A DNA stretch of 5,642 nt from an uncultured Clostridia bacterium (GCA_945946745.1 CAMEWZ010000108.1:1-5642), one strand, 5' to 3'. Positions 1-5,345 are shown, counted from the stretch's first letter. Numbers and translations: made by a program. Notes: generated by a model from the sequence alone, not told the origin.

Positions 1-729
1 TTACTCTTCCCAGTTGTGCCACACGTTCTGCACATCGTCGTCCTCTTCCATGATGTCCAGCAGCTTTTCCATGAGGGAAATCTGCTCCTCGGATTCCAGC
101 TTCTGATAGTTCTGGGGAACCATCTCGATCTGGGCGGAGACGAAGGTGTAGCCCTTGGCGGTCATGGCGTCGGCTACGGCGTTGAAATCATCGGGATCGG
201 TATAGATGGTGAAGCAGTCGTCCTCGGCCTCAAAATCATCCGCGCCGCAGTCCATGGCATCCATCATCACCGTGTCCTCCTCCAGCTCCTCCTCGGAGTT
301 GTCGATGACCAGCACGCCCTTCTTGTCAAACGACCAGCTGACGCAGCCGGTGGCGCCCAGGTTGCCGCCGAATTTGTCGAAGTGGTGGCGCATGGAACCG
401 GCGGTACGGTTGCGGTTGTCGGTCATGGTCTCCACAATCACCGCCACGCCGCCGGGGCCGTAGCCTTCATAGGTGATGGACTCGTAATTATCGCCGCCGG
501 CGCCCGCCGCCTTCTCCAGGCAGCGCTTGATGTTGTCGTTGGGCATGTTGGCAGCCTTGGCCTTGGTGATGACGGTGGCCAGACGGGAGTTATAGGCGGG
601 ATCAGCGCTGCCGCCCTCCTTCACTGCCACGATCAGCTCCTTGGCGATCTTGGTGAACGCGGCGGCACGCTTGGCGTCCTGCGCACCCTTGGTCTTTTGG
701 ATGTTATGCCATTTGGAATGTCCGGACAT
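1..729 (-). CDS. yebC: YebC/PmpR/TACO1-family protein (translation factor or transcriptional regulator)
   Basis: The 242-residue product has the normal full length of the YebC family. Visible hallmarks are the N-terminal MSGHSKWHNIQ with DAKRAAAFTKIAKEL (residues 1-32), YEGYGPGGVA with TDNRNRT (87-109) and GGNLGATGCVSWSF (121-134), followed by an acidic C-terminal half. The family was long annotated as DNA-binding regulators (PmpR). Mitochondrial TACO1 and recent bacterial work instead point to a cytoplasmic translation factor that relieves ribosome stalling, notably at proline stretches; which role applies here cannot be read from sequence. The start is fixed by the conserved MSGHSKW and by an AAAGGGG ribosome binding site 9 nt upstream. 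The TAA stop is the first three bases of the window. It lies 76 nt downstream of nif3 on the same strand but has its own strong promoter, so it is probably a separate unit. It is not next to ruvC, its usual partner in proteobacteria. Confidence 0.96.
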   Translation of the reverse strand: MSGHSKWHNIQKTKGAQDAKRAAAFTKIAKELIVAVKEGGSADPAYNSRLATVITKAKAANMPNDNIKRCLEKAAGAGGDNYESITYEGYGPGGVAVIVETMTDNRNRTAGSMRHHFDKFGGNLGATGCVSWSFDKKGVLVIDNSEEELEEDTVMMDAMDCGADDFEAEDDCFTIYTDPDDFNAVADAMTAKGYTFVSAQIEMVPQNYQKLESEEQISLMEKLLDIMEEDDDVQNVWHNWEE

Positions 730-756
730 GTATCTCTACCCCTTTTGGTCAGAATT

Positions 757-779
757 TTAAAATAGCTTATCTATTTTAA
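757..779. promoter_or_regulatory. Perfect inverted repeat over the yebC -10: candidate operator
   Basis: The 9-bp arms TTAAAATAG (757-765) and CTATTTTAA (771-779) flank a 5-nt spacer, with no mismatches. One arm covers the whole -10 hexamer of the yebC promoter and the other covers the predicted start of transcription, which is a classic repressor position. An RNA hairpin is a less likely reading: the stem is almost all A-T and no T-tract follows it in the yebC direction, so it is not an intrinsic terminator for nif3. AT-rich promoter DNA forms such repeats by chance more easily than GC-rich DNA, which tempers the call. Confidence 0.45.
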
Positions 780-801
780 CAGAAGACACGAGAAAAATCA
801 A
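773..801 (-). promoter_or_regulatory. Predicted sigma-A promoter of yebC
   Basis: Read on the minus strand, TTGATT (796-801) and TAAAAT (773-778) are separated by 17 nt, and a TGT directly before the -10 makes it an extended -10 element. Transcription would begin near 766, giving a leader of roughly 35 nt before the ATG at 729. The -35 lies just past the end of nif3. Spacing and both hexamers fit a vegetative promoter; no start-site data support it. Confidence 0.7.
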
Positions 802-805
802 CCAT

Positions 806-1600
806 TTATCCGAAGAATTTCATGCAATCCCGGTGTTTTTCCGAAACACGGACGGCAATCTCCGGAAATCGCGTCCCGATTTTTTCTGCCAGATACCCCA
901 CCACCGGGTTTTCCGTGTAAAAGTGCCCCGCGTCGATCAAGTTCAGCCCCAGATCCTTGGCATCCCAGAATTGGTTATACTTCACGTCCGCCGTGACGAA
1001 GGTGTCGCACCCCGCCTGCACCGCGTCCATCAGCTCAGAGCCACAGGCACCGCCGCCCACCGCCACCCAATGAACCGGCCGGCCTCCGTCCACATAGCGC
1101 AGTCCCTCACAGCCCAGCCGCGCCTTAACCAGAGAAAGAAACGCCGTCAGCGGCTGGAGCGTTACCGCCCCAGCCCGAAGCAGACCCCATTCCCGGCCCT
1201 GTTCATCCAATCCCATGGGCGACAAAACCCGAACCTCCGACAGCCCCAGCCGGGCCGCCAGCACATCGTTCACTCCACCGGGAGCGCAGTCCAGATTGGT
1301 GTGGGCGTTGATGGCACTGATTCCTGCGGCGCAGAGCAGCTGCACCGACCGCCCCAAGGCGGTATCCTCGGTCACCGCCTTCAGCGGCTGGAAAATCAAG
1401 GGATGGTGGGTCACGATCAGTTCCGCACCCCAGTCCGCCGCCTCCCGGCAGGCAGGCCCAAACGGATCCAGGGCAACCAGCACCTTCGTCACCGGACGGT
1501 TTCTGCCGCCGCACAAAAGGCCCACGTTATCCCAGTCCATTTTCATGGATTGGGGCGCCAGCGTTTCCAGAAAATCCAAAATGTCACCCACGGTGGTCAT
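806..1600 (-). CDS. Nif3-like dinuclear metal-centre protein (YbgI/YqfO family)
   Basis: The 264-residue product belongs to the Nif3 family (GTP cyclohydrolase 1 type 2 homologs), which form ring-shaped hexamers with a two-metal site; the physiological substrate is unsettled. The expected metal ligands are all present: THHPLIF (H65, H66), NAHTNLD (H100, D104) and the C-terminal DAGHFYTE (H226, E230). MDWDNVGLL (21-29) near the start is also typical. At 264 residues it matches the short form, as in E. coli YbgI, and lacks the inserted PII-like domain of the longer B. subtilis YqfO. Its ATG overlaps the trmK stop as ATGA, so it is translationally coupled to trmK, a pairing common in Firmicutes. 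I see no clear terminator after it. The function call is at family level only. Confidence 0.94.
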   Translation of the reverse strand: MTTVGDILDFLETLAPQSMKMDWDNVGLLCGGRNRPVTKVLVALDPFGPACREAADWGAELIVTHHPLIFQPLKAVTEDTALGRSVQLLCAAGISAINAHTNLDCAPGGVNDVLAARLGLSEVRVLSPMGLDEQGREWGLLRAGAVTLQPLTAFLSLVKARLGCEGLRYVDGGRPVHWVAVGGGACGSELMDAVQAGCDTFVTADVKYNQFWDAKDLGLNLIDAGHFYTENPVVGYLAEKIGTRFPEIAVRVSEKHRDCMKFFG

Positions 1601-2265
1601 TGGTCATACTCCTTTCCATACCATTCCTCCAACTCCGCCAGCGCCGCCTGGTTCTCCCCATCCGGGCGGTGGGCCACGGCGATACGCAGCCCCTCCCGTA
1701 CCCAGCGGTAATAGCTTTCCGCCTCGGGGGAGGGACAGATCGTTGGCGGATAATAGGTCTGCCCCAAGGTGAGGCTGGGCGCCTCCGGCTGCCAGAGAAC
1801 CTCCATCACGGTATAGAGGAAACGTCCATCCCGCAGCACCCGCTCCTGGCGCAGATACCAGCCGTTGTCGCTTAAATAGCGCCGCAGAGACGGCGTCTTG
1901 CTCTGGCACTGCAAAATTAGACGGTAGCGGCTGCTTCGCAGCCAGGGCGCGGCGGATAAAATGGAAATCATGGTGTCCGCGCCCATACCGGCGCAAACCA
2001 GGGTGTCAAAATCCCGGGGAATGCTCCGCACGCCGTCGGACAGGCAGAAGGTCATACGCTCCTTCACGCCGAATTTCGCGGCGTTATTCCGGGCGCTTTG
2101 CAGGGGGCCGCGGTTGATGTCCGCCTCGATAACGGAACGGGCCACGCCGCTTTGCAGCAGATGAATGCCCAGATGTCCGTGGTCGCAGCCCACATCCGCC
2201 ACCCGGTCTCCCGGGGCGACAAGGGCACAGCAAGCCAAAAGCCGGTCAGAAAGGGGCAGCTTCAT
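1597..2265 (-). CDS. trmK: tRNA (adenine(22)-N1)-methyltransferase TrmK
   Basis: The 222-residue product is an S-adenosylmethionine-dependent class I methyltransferase of the TrmK (YqfN) family, which makes m1A at position 22 of bacterial tRNA. Motif I is DVGCDHGHLGIHL (24-36), the acidic end of strand 2 is EADINRGPL (47-55), SDG follows at 76-78, and the family motif near the active site reads AGMGADTM (92-99). A coiled-coil-prone C-terminal extension of the kind known in TrmK is plausible after about residue 170. Two positions differ from the form I remember: AGMGA instead of AGMGG, and LILQCQ (116-121) where LILQP is usual; neither suggests a broken enzyme. The start is supported by GGAGG seven nt upstream. 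Its stop overlaps the Nif3 gene start by 4 nt. The gene next upstream ends in a terminator, and no good promoter is visible before trmK. Confidence 0.93.
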   Translation of the reverse strand: MKLPLSDRLLACCALVAPGDRVADVGCDHGHLGIHLLQSGVARSVIEADINRGPLQSARNNAAKFGVKERMTFCLSDGVRSIPRDFDTLVCAGMGADTMISILSAAPWLRSSRYRLILQCQSKTPSLRRYLSDNGWYLRQERVLRDGRFLYTVMEVLWQPEAPSLTLGQTYYPPTICPSPEAESYYRWVREGLRIAVAHRPDGENQAALAELEEWYGKEYDQ

Positions 2266-2302
2266 GGGAATTCCTCCAAAATAATCGGGTCATGTTGTGA
2301 TT

Positions 2303-2321
2303 CCGGGCCAAATTGGGCCGG
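2303..2321. repeat. Near-perfect 19-nt inverted repeat upstream of trmK
   Basis: CCGGGCCAA and TTGGGCCGG flank a central A, with eight of nine pairs matching (the G2307/G2317 pair fails). It lies 37 nt before the trmK ATG and 17 nt beyond the stem of the DUF1858 terminator. It could be a protein-binding site or an RNA hairpin in the trmK leader. It has no T-tract, so it is not a second terminator. Confidence 0.35.
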
Positions 2322-2330
2322 CTGCCAGGC

Positions 2331-2366
2331 AAAAAAGCCGCCATCCCGGCGAAATCCGGGATGGCG
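2331..2366 (-). terminator. Rho-independent terminator of the DUF1858 gene
   Basis: An 11-bp perfect stem (2339-2349 pairing with 2356-2366, core CCATCCCGG/CCGGGATGG) closes a 6-nt loop. In the minus-strand direction it is followed after two bases by six T residues (2331-2336). It begins about 15 nt past the stop codon of the DUF1858 gene. A second T-run at 2377-2382 lies 10 nt beyond the stem on the plus strand, too far for good termination in that direction, and no plus-strand gene ends there. Confidence 0.88.
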
Positions 2367-2380
2367 TTGCCGGTTGTTTT

Positions 2381-2614
2381 TTAGGCCTGCTTTTCGGCCT
2401 CAGCGGCCTCGTAGGCCTCCAGGAAATGATTCAGCTGGGCCAGGAAGGAGTCACACTCCACGCCATGAACCATGCAGGCCTCCTCCACAGTCTCCCCCCG
2501 GGAAGAGGGGCAGCCCAGGCAGTGCATGCCAATGGCAAAGAACAGGGGCGCAGCTTGAGGCGCGATGTCCAGAATGTCCCCGATAATGGTTTCCTTTTCA
2601 ATTTTAACAGCCAT
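2381..2614 (-). CDS. Small DUF1858 protein (hybrid-cluster-protein-associated redox disulfide domain)
   Basis: The 77-residue product is a single DUF1858 domain, the small fold found alone or fused near hybrid cluster (prismane) proteins and annotated as a probable redox disulfide domain. The signature is GMHCLGCPSSRGETVEEAC (29-47) followed by HG (50-51), with the CxxC pair at C32 and C35. Two further cysteines, C47 and C54, could bind metal or form a second disulfide. There is no signal peptide or membrane segment, so a cytoplasmic location is likely. The start has AGGAGGT seven nt upstream. It is a monocistronic unit with its own promoter and terminator, diverging from the HTH regulator at 2792. 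No hybrid cluster protein gene is in the window. The biochemical role is unknown; family assignment is secure. Confidence 0.9.
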   Translation of the reverse strand: MAVKIEKETIIGDILDIAPQAAPLFFAIGMHCLGCPSSRGETVEEACMVHGVECDSFLAQLNHFLEAYEAAEAEKQA

Positions 2615-2644
2615 GATGATGACCTCCTATTTGTTTCTTTTGTT

Positions 2645-2673
2645 ATTATAACCGCACAGTTTCAAAAAAACAA
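2645..2673 (-). promoter_or_regulatory. Predicted promoter of the DUF1858 gene
   Basis: The minus strand has a consensus TATAAT (2645-2650), with a weaker TTGTTT (2668-2673) 17 nt upstream. Transcription would start near 2638, about 24 nt before the ATG. The -10 sits within an 11-bp palindrome, GTTAT-T-ATAAC (2642-2652), which may be chance in AT-rich DNA. The A-rich stretch at 2664-2673 immediately upstream is typical of strong Firmicute promoters. Confidence 0.6.
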
Positions 2674-2734
2674 GAGGGTAAATTCGCAAAACCCGGAAAT
2701 TCCCCGGGCATCCTCCAGCGGCAGGGTTTTTCTG

Positions 2735-2763
2735 TTGCAATGCCTTGATTTTTATGCTAGAAT
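2735..2763 (+). promoter_or_regulatory. Predicted extended -10 promoter of the HTH regulator operon
   Basis: TTGCAA (2735-2740) and TAGAAT (2758-2763) are 17 nt apart, with TGC directly before the -10. Transcription would begin near 2770, leaving a leader of about 22 nt that contains the ribosome binding site. It should drive the regulator and, through the gene overlap, the cyclo-ligase. Confidence 0.7.
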
Positions 2764-2767
2764 AAAA
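2750..2767. promoter_or_regulatory. 18-bp palindrome over the regulator's -10: candidate autoregulatory operator
   Basis: TTTTATGCT and AGAATAAAA form a palindrome with no spacer, in which eight of nine pairs match. It encloses the whole -10 hexamer. HTH_3 regulators often bind short palindromes of this size and repress their own genes, so the nearby HTH protein is the natural candidate; that link is inference. Confidence 0.45.
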
Positions 2768-2780
2768 GCAATTATCTGCT

Positions 2781-2786
2781 GGAGGG
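2781..2786 (+). promoter_or_regulatory. Ribosome binding site fixing the regulator start at 2792
   Basis: GGAGGG lies 5 nt before the ATG at 2792. The open frame runs back in frame to 2297, but that extension crosses the promoter and the antisense DUF1858 gene. This site and the HTH domain starting a few residues later set the true start. Confidence 0.85.
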
Positions 2787-2791
2787 AAACC

Positions 2792-3448
2792 ATGGACGAC
2801 GAGAAGCTGAAATATCAAATCGGTGCGAACATCGCCGCCTACCGCAAGCGCTCTGGGCTGACCCAAGCAGGTCTTGCGGAAAGGCTGAATTACTCCGACA
2901 AGGCCGTATCCAAATGGGAGCGGGGCGAGTCGGTTCCGGATGTGCTGACTTTGATGGTACTGGCGGAACAGTTCGGCGTCACCGTCAACGATCTATTGGT
3001 AGATCCCAACGCCCTGCCGGGCAATCCCGGCACCCTGGAAAAAGCCATGACCCAGGTTTCGGAAAAGGCCCTAAAGCGCAAGGCCAACAAAAACGTGATT
3101 CAAGCCCTGTCCTCAACTCTGGTCTGGTTTGTTGCGCTGCTGGCCTTTGTGGTGCTGTCCTCCTTCTCCATCCTGGAGCGGTACAGCCTGCTCCCCTTCA
3201 TCTATGCCATCCCCGCCAACGCCATTGTGCTGCTGAGTCTGCGGTCCGCCTGGCATGACTTCCGGTGGAATCAAGCGCTGATTTCCGCCATCGTCTGGGG
3301 CAGCCTGCTGAGCATTTACATGACGCTGCAGGTGGTGTTCCAGTATCATTTCTGGAAGCTGTTCCTGCTGGGCATCCCGGGACAGCTTGCCATCTTCCTG
3401 TGGTTCCGGATGTTCTACCAGCAAAAGGAGGACACCCAAAATGGATAA
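2792..3448 (+). CDS. XRE-family HTH regulator with four membrane segments
   Basis: The 218-residue protein starts with a complete HTH_3/Cro-type DNA-binding domain at residues 7-69, with GANIAAYRKRSGLTQAGLAE (11-30) and the recognition-helix signature KAVSKWERGESVPD (37-50). A charged linker (70-101) leads to four hydrophobic helices at about 104-126, 133-151, 161-183 and 187-207, and a short polar tail. This makes it a membrane-tethered regulator with the HTH domain in the cytoplasm; the signal it senses is unknown. Such HTH-plus-membrane proteins are frequent in Firmicutes and often autoregulated. The gene has its own extended -10 promoter and a palindrome on it. Its last 8 nt overlap the start of the cyclo-ligase gene, so the two should be co-expressed. 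Target genes cannot be read from sequence; its own promoter and the divergent DUF1858 promoter are the nearest candidates. Confidence 0.9.
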   Translation: MDDEKLKYQIGANIAAYRKRSGLTQAGLAERLNYSDKAVSKWERGESVPDVLTLMVLAEQFGVTVNDLLVDPNALPGNPGTLEKAMTQVSEKALKRKANKNVIQALSSTLVWFVALLAFVVLSSFSILERYSLLPFIYAIPANAIVLLSLRSAWHDFRWNQALISAIVWGSLLSIYMTLQVVFQYHFWKLFLLGIPGQLAIFLWFRMFYQQKEDTQNG

Positions 3449-3974
3449 GCGTCAGCTCCGTCAGACCATCCGTCAGCAAAAGCGGGCCATGTCCGAGGCG
3501 GACATCTGCCTGCGCAGCCAGAAGCTGGGGCAGCTGTTCGCCGCCTCCCAAGCCTACCAAAATGCCCGCACGATTTACGGGTATCTTCCCTACAATCAGG
3601 AGGTGCGCACCGTGCCCATGCTGGAGCGGGCGCTGCGGGATGGCAAGCGGGTAGCCGTGCCCAAGGTCTACGGCGAGGAAATGAAATTTATCTATCTGGA
3701 CGATCTGACCCAGGTGGCCAAGGGCTACGCGGGGATTCCGGAGCCCATCGCCGACGGCCCCGTTGCCGATGACAAAACCGCCCTGGTGCTGATGCCCGGG
3801 CTTGCCTTTGATCCCCAGGGGCACCGGATCGGTTACGGCGGCGGTTTTTACGACAAATTTCTGTCGTCTGAGCCGGATCACCCCACCTTGGCGCTGTGCT
3901 ACGATTTCCAGGTATTTCCCGTTCTGGAAACCGAGTCGCACGATATTCCCGTGGACACCGTCCTGTGGGCGTAG
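3441..3974 (+). CDS. 5-formyltetrahydrofolate cyclo-ligase (5,10-methenyltetrahydrofolate synthetase)
   Basis: The 177-residue product matches the YgfA/YqgN/MTHFS family, which uses ATP to convert 5-formyltetrahydrofolate to 5,10-methenyltetrahydrofolate and so returns this storage form to the one-carbon pool in the cytoplasm. The N-terminus MDKRQLRQTIRQQKRAMS (1-18) has the basic helix typical of the family, YLPYNQEV (48-55) fits the substrate region, and the signature MPGLAFDPQGHRIGYGGGFYD (118-138) is the glycine-rich ATP/folate-binding motif. Length is normal. The start chosen, at 3441, has AAAGGAGG nine nt upstream and overlaps the regulator stop; an earlier in-frame ATG at 3387 would lie deep inside the regulator gene and adds nothing conserved. 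No terminator follows the stop at 3974. Confidence 0.95.
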   Translation: MDKRQLRQTIRQQKRAMSEADICLRSQKLGQLFAASQAYQNARTIYGYLPYNQEVRTVPMLERALRDGKRVAVPKVYGEEMKFIYLDDLTQVAKGYAGIPEPIADGPVADDKTALVLMPGLAFDPQGHRIGYGGGFYDKFLSSEPDHPTLALCYDFQVFPVLETESHDIPVDTVLWA

Positions 3975-4149
3975 ACCGTTTTCTGTTTTGTGCTTATCGG
4001 CTTTCGTCAGAAACATGGTTCTTTCTCTAACGGATCCCCCTCGGCTCTCCCTTTGGGAGAGGCAAGGGGTGCGGTGCGAATGAACAAGATTCTTATTTTG
4101 CTGAATAAAGCGGGTATGCACATTCTGTTTTTCAAAGGAGAGACATAGC
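3975..4149. other. Intergenic gap with hairpin repeat and leader of the membrane-protein gene
   Basis: This 175-bp gap holds no gene I can support. It contains the hairpin repeat at 4037-4069 and the AAAGGAG ribosome binding site (4134-4140) of the next gene. A TTGCTG about 50 nt before the next ATG has only poor -10 matches 17 nt on (CATTCT), so I do not call a promoter. Its first 60 nt are T-rich but form no terminator stem after the cyclo-ligase stop. Confidence 0.6.
4037..4069. repeat. Imperfect inverted repeat / hairpin, possible dispersed intergenic element
   Basis: The 15-nt arms CCCCTCGGCTCTCCC and GGGAGAGGCAAGGGG flank TTT and pair at 13 of 15 positions, including seven perfect pairs next to the loop. 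No T-tract follows on either strand, so it is not an intrinsic terminator. From memory, CTCTCCCTTTGGGAGAGGC-type sequences recur between genes in Ruminococcaceae-like genomes, which would make this a copy or remnant of a small dispersed repeat. Only one copy is in this window, so repetition cannot be shown here. Confidence 0.5.
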
Positions 4150-4725
4150 ATGGAATTTCTTGCGGTTTTGTTGATTGCCGCCGCTGTTTTCGGGATCTGC
4201 TTTCTGGTTGACCGTGGCTTTGCCAAGGCCTTCCGCAGCAAAGCCCAGCATCGTTCCGGACTGGCCGTCCGGGCCAGCAAGCGCTATGGCCTTTTCGGCG
4301 TGGTGCTGACGGTGCTTGGTATCCTGGCCGTGTGTGTGGGTGTTACCGACGGGGCAGTTCTGCTGGTGGGCGGTATCCTCGTGCTGCTGATGGGACTGGC
4401 TCTGGCAGTCTACTACCTGAGCTTCGGTGTTTTCTACGATGGGGAGAGTTTCCTGCTGTCCCGCTTCGGCAAAAAGGACGCCACCTATTTCTATCGGGAC
4501 ATTCTGGGGCAGAAGCTGTATCAGATTCAAGGCGGCAGCATCCTCGTGGAGCTGCACATGGTAAACGGCAGCGTGGTAAGTCTGCAATCGACCATGGATG
4601 GCGTCTATCCCTTCCTGGACACCGCCTTCGCTGGATGGTGTATGCAGACCGGACGGGATCCCCAAAGCTGCGACTTTCATGATCCCAGCCAAAGCCTGTG
4701 GTTCCCCACTGTGGAGGATACTTGA
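4150..4725 (+). CDS. Unrecognised three-helix membrane protein with cytoplasmic C-terminal domain
   Basis: I do not recognise a named family in this 191-residue protein. Hydrophobic helices lie at about 1-20, 46-66 and 68-91, the last two forming a tight hairpin around VTDG. The segment between helices 1 and 2 (22-45) is rich in Arg and Lys, so by the positive-inside rule it is cytoplasmic, as is the C-terminal 100-residue domain. That domain (92-191) looks mainly beta in its first part (FGVFYDGESFLLSRFGKKDA, then YFYRDILGQKLYQIQGG), a pattern reminiscent of small PH-like domains attached to membrane helices, but this is weak. The start has AAAGGAG nine nt upstream. Its TGA overlaps the next ATG by one base, so it is translationally coupled to the DUF1643 gene. 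Function unknown. Confidence 0.82.
   Translation: MEFLAVLLIAAAVFGICFLVDRGFAKAFRSKAQHRSGLAVRASKRYGLFGVVLTVLGILAVCVGVTDGAVLLVGGILVLLMGLALAVYYLSFGVFYDGESFLLSRFGKKDATYFYRDILGQKLYQIQGGSILVELHMVNGSVVSLQSTMDGVYPFLDTAFAGWCMQTGRDPQSCDFHDPSQSLWFPTVEDT
4713..4718 (+). promoter_or_regulatory. Ribosome binding site fixing the DUF1643 start at 4725
   Basis: GGAGGA sits 6 nt before the ATG at 4725, inside the last codons of the membrane-protein gene. An in-frame ATG at 4698 would add nine residues but has no such site, so the TGATG junction start is preferred. Confidence 0.8.
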
Positions 4726-5345
4726 TGGCACACATTCCCAACGGCACCACCGCCCAATTGGAACTGGTCACCTTCCGGCAGGCTCTGGCCGCGGCCAACA
4801 CCCCGTCTGCGGACTATGACATTCAAAAGTGGCTCTATGCTCCGAATTTCTATTCGGAATACCGGTACATTCTTGGCACCCGGGGGAAAAATCCTCTGAT
4901 CTGCATTGGGATCAATCCCTCCACCGCCCAGCCGGATGCGCTGGATAACACCCTCAAATCCGTGGAGCGCATCGCCCTGGGTAACGGCTTTGACAGCTTT
5001 CTCATGTTCAACGTCTACGCCCAGCGGGCAACCTCCCCCGACGATATGGAGCGGGAATGCAATCCTCTGCTCCACAAGGAAAACCTGGAGGCCTTCCGGT
5101 ATGTGCTGTCCATTTCGGAGCATCCCGCCGTCTGGGCCGCCTGGGGCGCCATCATTGAAAAGCGGAAGTACCTGCCCCAGTGCGTCCGGGACATGCTGCT
5201 GGCCGGGGAGAAATTCGGCGCCCAATGGTACTGCGCCGGGGCGGTCACCAAAAAGGGGCATCCCCACCATCCGCTGTATCTGCGCAAGGGCGAGCGCCTC
5301 AAGCCCTTTGACGTGAAGGCATACCTGGATAAGCTATCCGAATAA
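4725..5345 (+). CDS. DUF1643 domain protein
   Basis: The 206-residue product fits the DUF1643 family, whose members are cytoplasmic and of unknown biochemical function. The family pattern is visible as LICIGINPSTAQPDALDNTL (58-77), then FLMFNVYAQRATSPDDM (92-108), an interior WAAWG (137-141), and the C-terminal HPHHPLYLRKGERLKPFD (179-196). The asparagine/serine-rich NPSTA turn and the histidine cluster near the end are the features most likely to be functional. There is no signal peptide or membrane segment. The gene is joined to the upstream membrane-protein gene by a 1-nt stop/start overlap, so the two are very probably co-expressed, and it ends 1 nt before a terminator stem. Some family members occur on phages and mobile elements, but base composition here looks like that of the neighbours. 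Confidence 0.87.
   Translation: MAHIPNGTTAQLELVTFRQALAAANTPSADYDIQKWLYAPNFYSEYRYILGTRGKNPLICIGINPSTAQPDALDNTLKSVERIALGNGFDSFLMFNVYAQRATSPDDMERECNPLLHKENLEAFRYVLSISEHPAVWAAWGAIIEKRKYLPQCVRDMLLAGEKFGAQWYCAGAVTKKGHPHHPLYLRKGERLKPFDVKAYLDKLSE

Noticed and set aside
16..765. 249-codon plus-strand open frame opposite yebC
   Set aside because: It is antisense to a fully conserved gene, has low-complexity His/Val/Gly/Leu-rich composition, and runs over the yebC promoter. It results from GC-biased third positions.
833..1711. 292-codon plus-strand open frame opposite nif3 and trmK
   Set aside because: It is the antisense shadow of two well-supported genes, rich in Arg/Gln/His/Pro, with no recognisable domain.
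2692..2708. CCCGG/CCGGG inverted repeat between the divergent promoters
   Set aside because: It has only five pairs around a 7-nt loop, which is expected by chance in this sequence.
2297..2791. N-terminal extension of the HTH regulator back to 2297
   Set aside because: The extension lies antisense to the DUF1858 gene and spans both divergent promoters. GGAGGG and the HTH domain start support the ATG at 2792.
2627..2866. 79-codon minus-strand open frame across the divergent promoter region
   Set aside because: It covers promoter elements and the antisense of the HTH domain and shows no conserved motif.
4037..4069. Hairpin as terminator of the cyclo-ligase operon
   Set aside because: No T-tract follows the stem on either strand, and it begins over 60 nt after the stop codon.
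4098..4126. Promoter TTGCTG with CATTCT for the membrane-protein gene
   Set aside because: The spacing is right, but the -10 matches the consensus at only three of six positions and has no extended -10.
3198..4280. 360-codon minus-strand open frame
   Set aside because: It is antisense to three plus-strand genes and crosses the intergenic hairpin. Its composition is biased and it has no domain; long spurious frames like this are common at this GC content.
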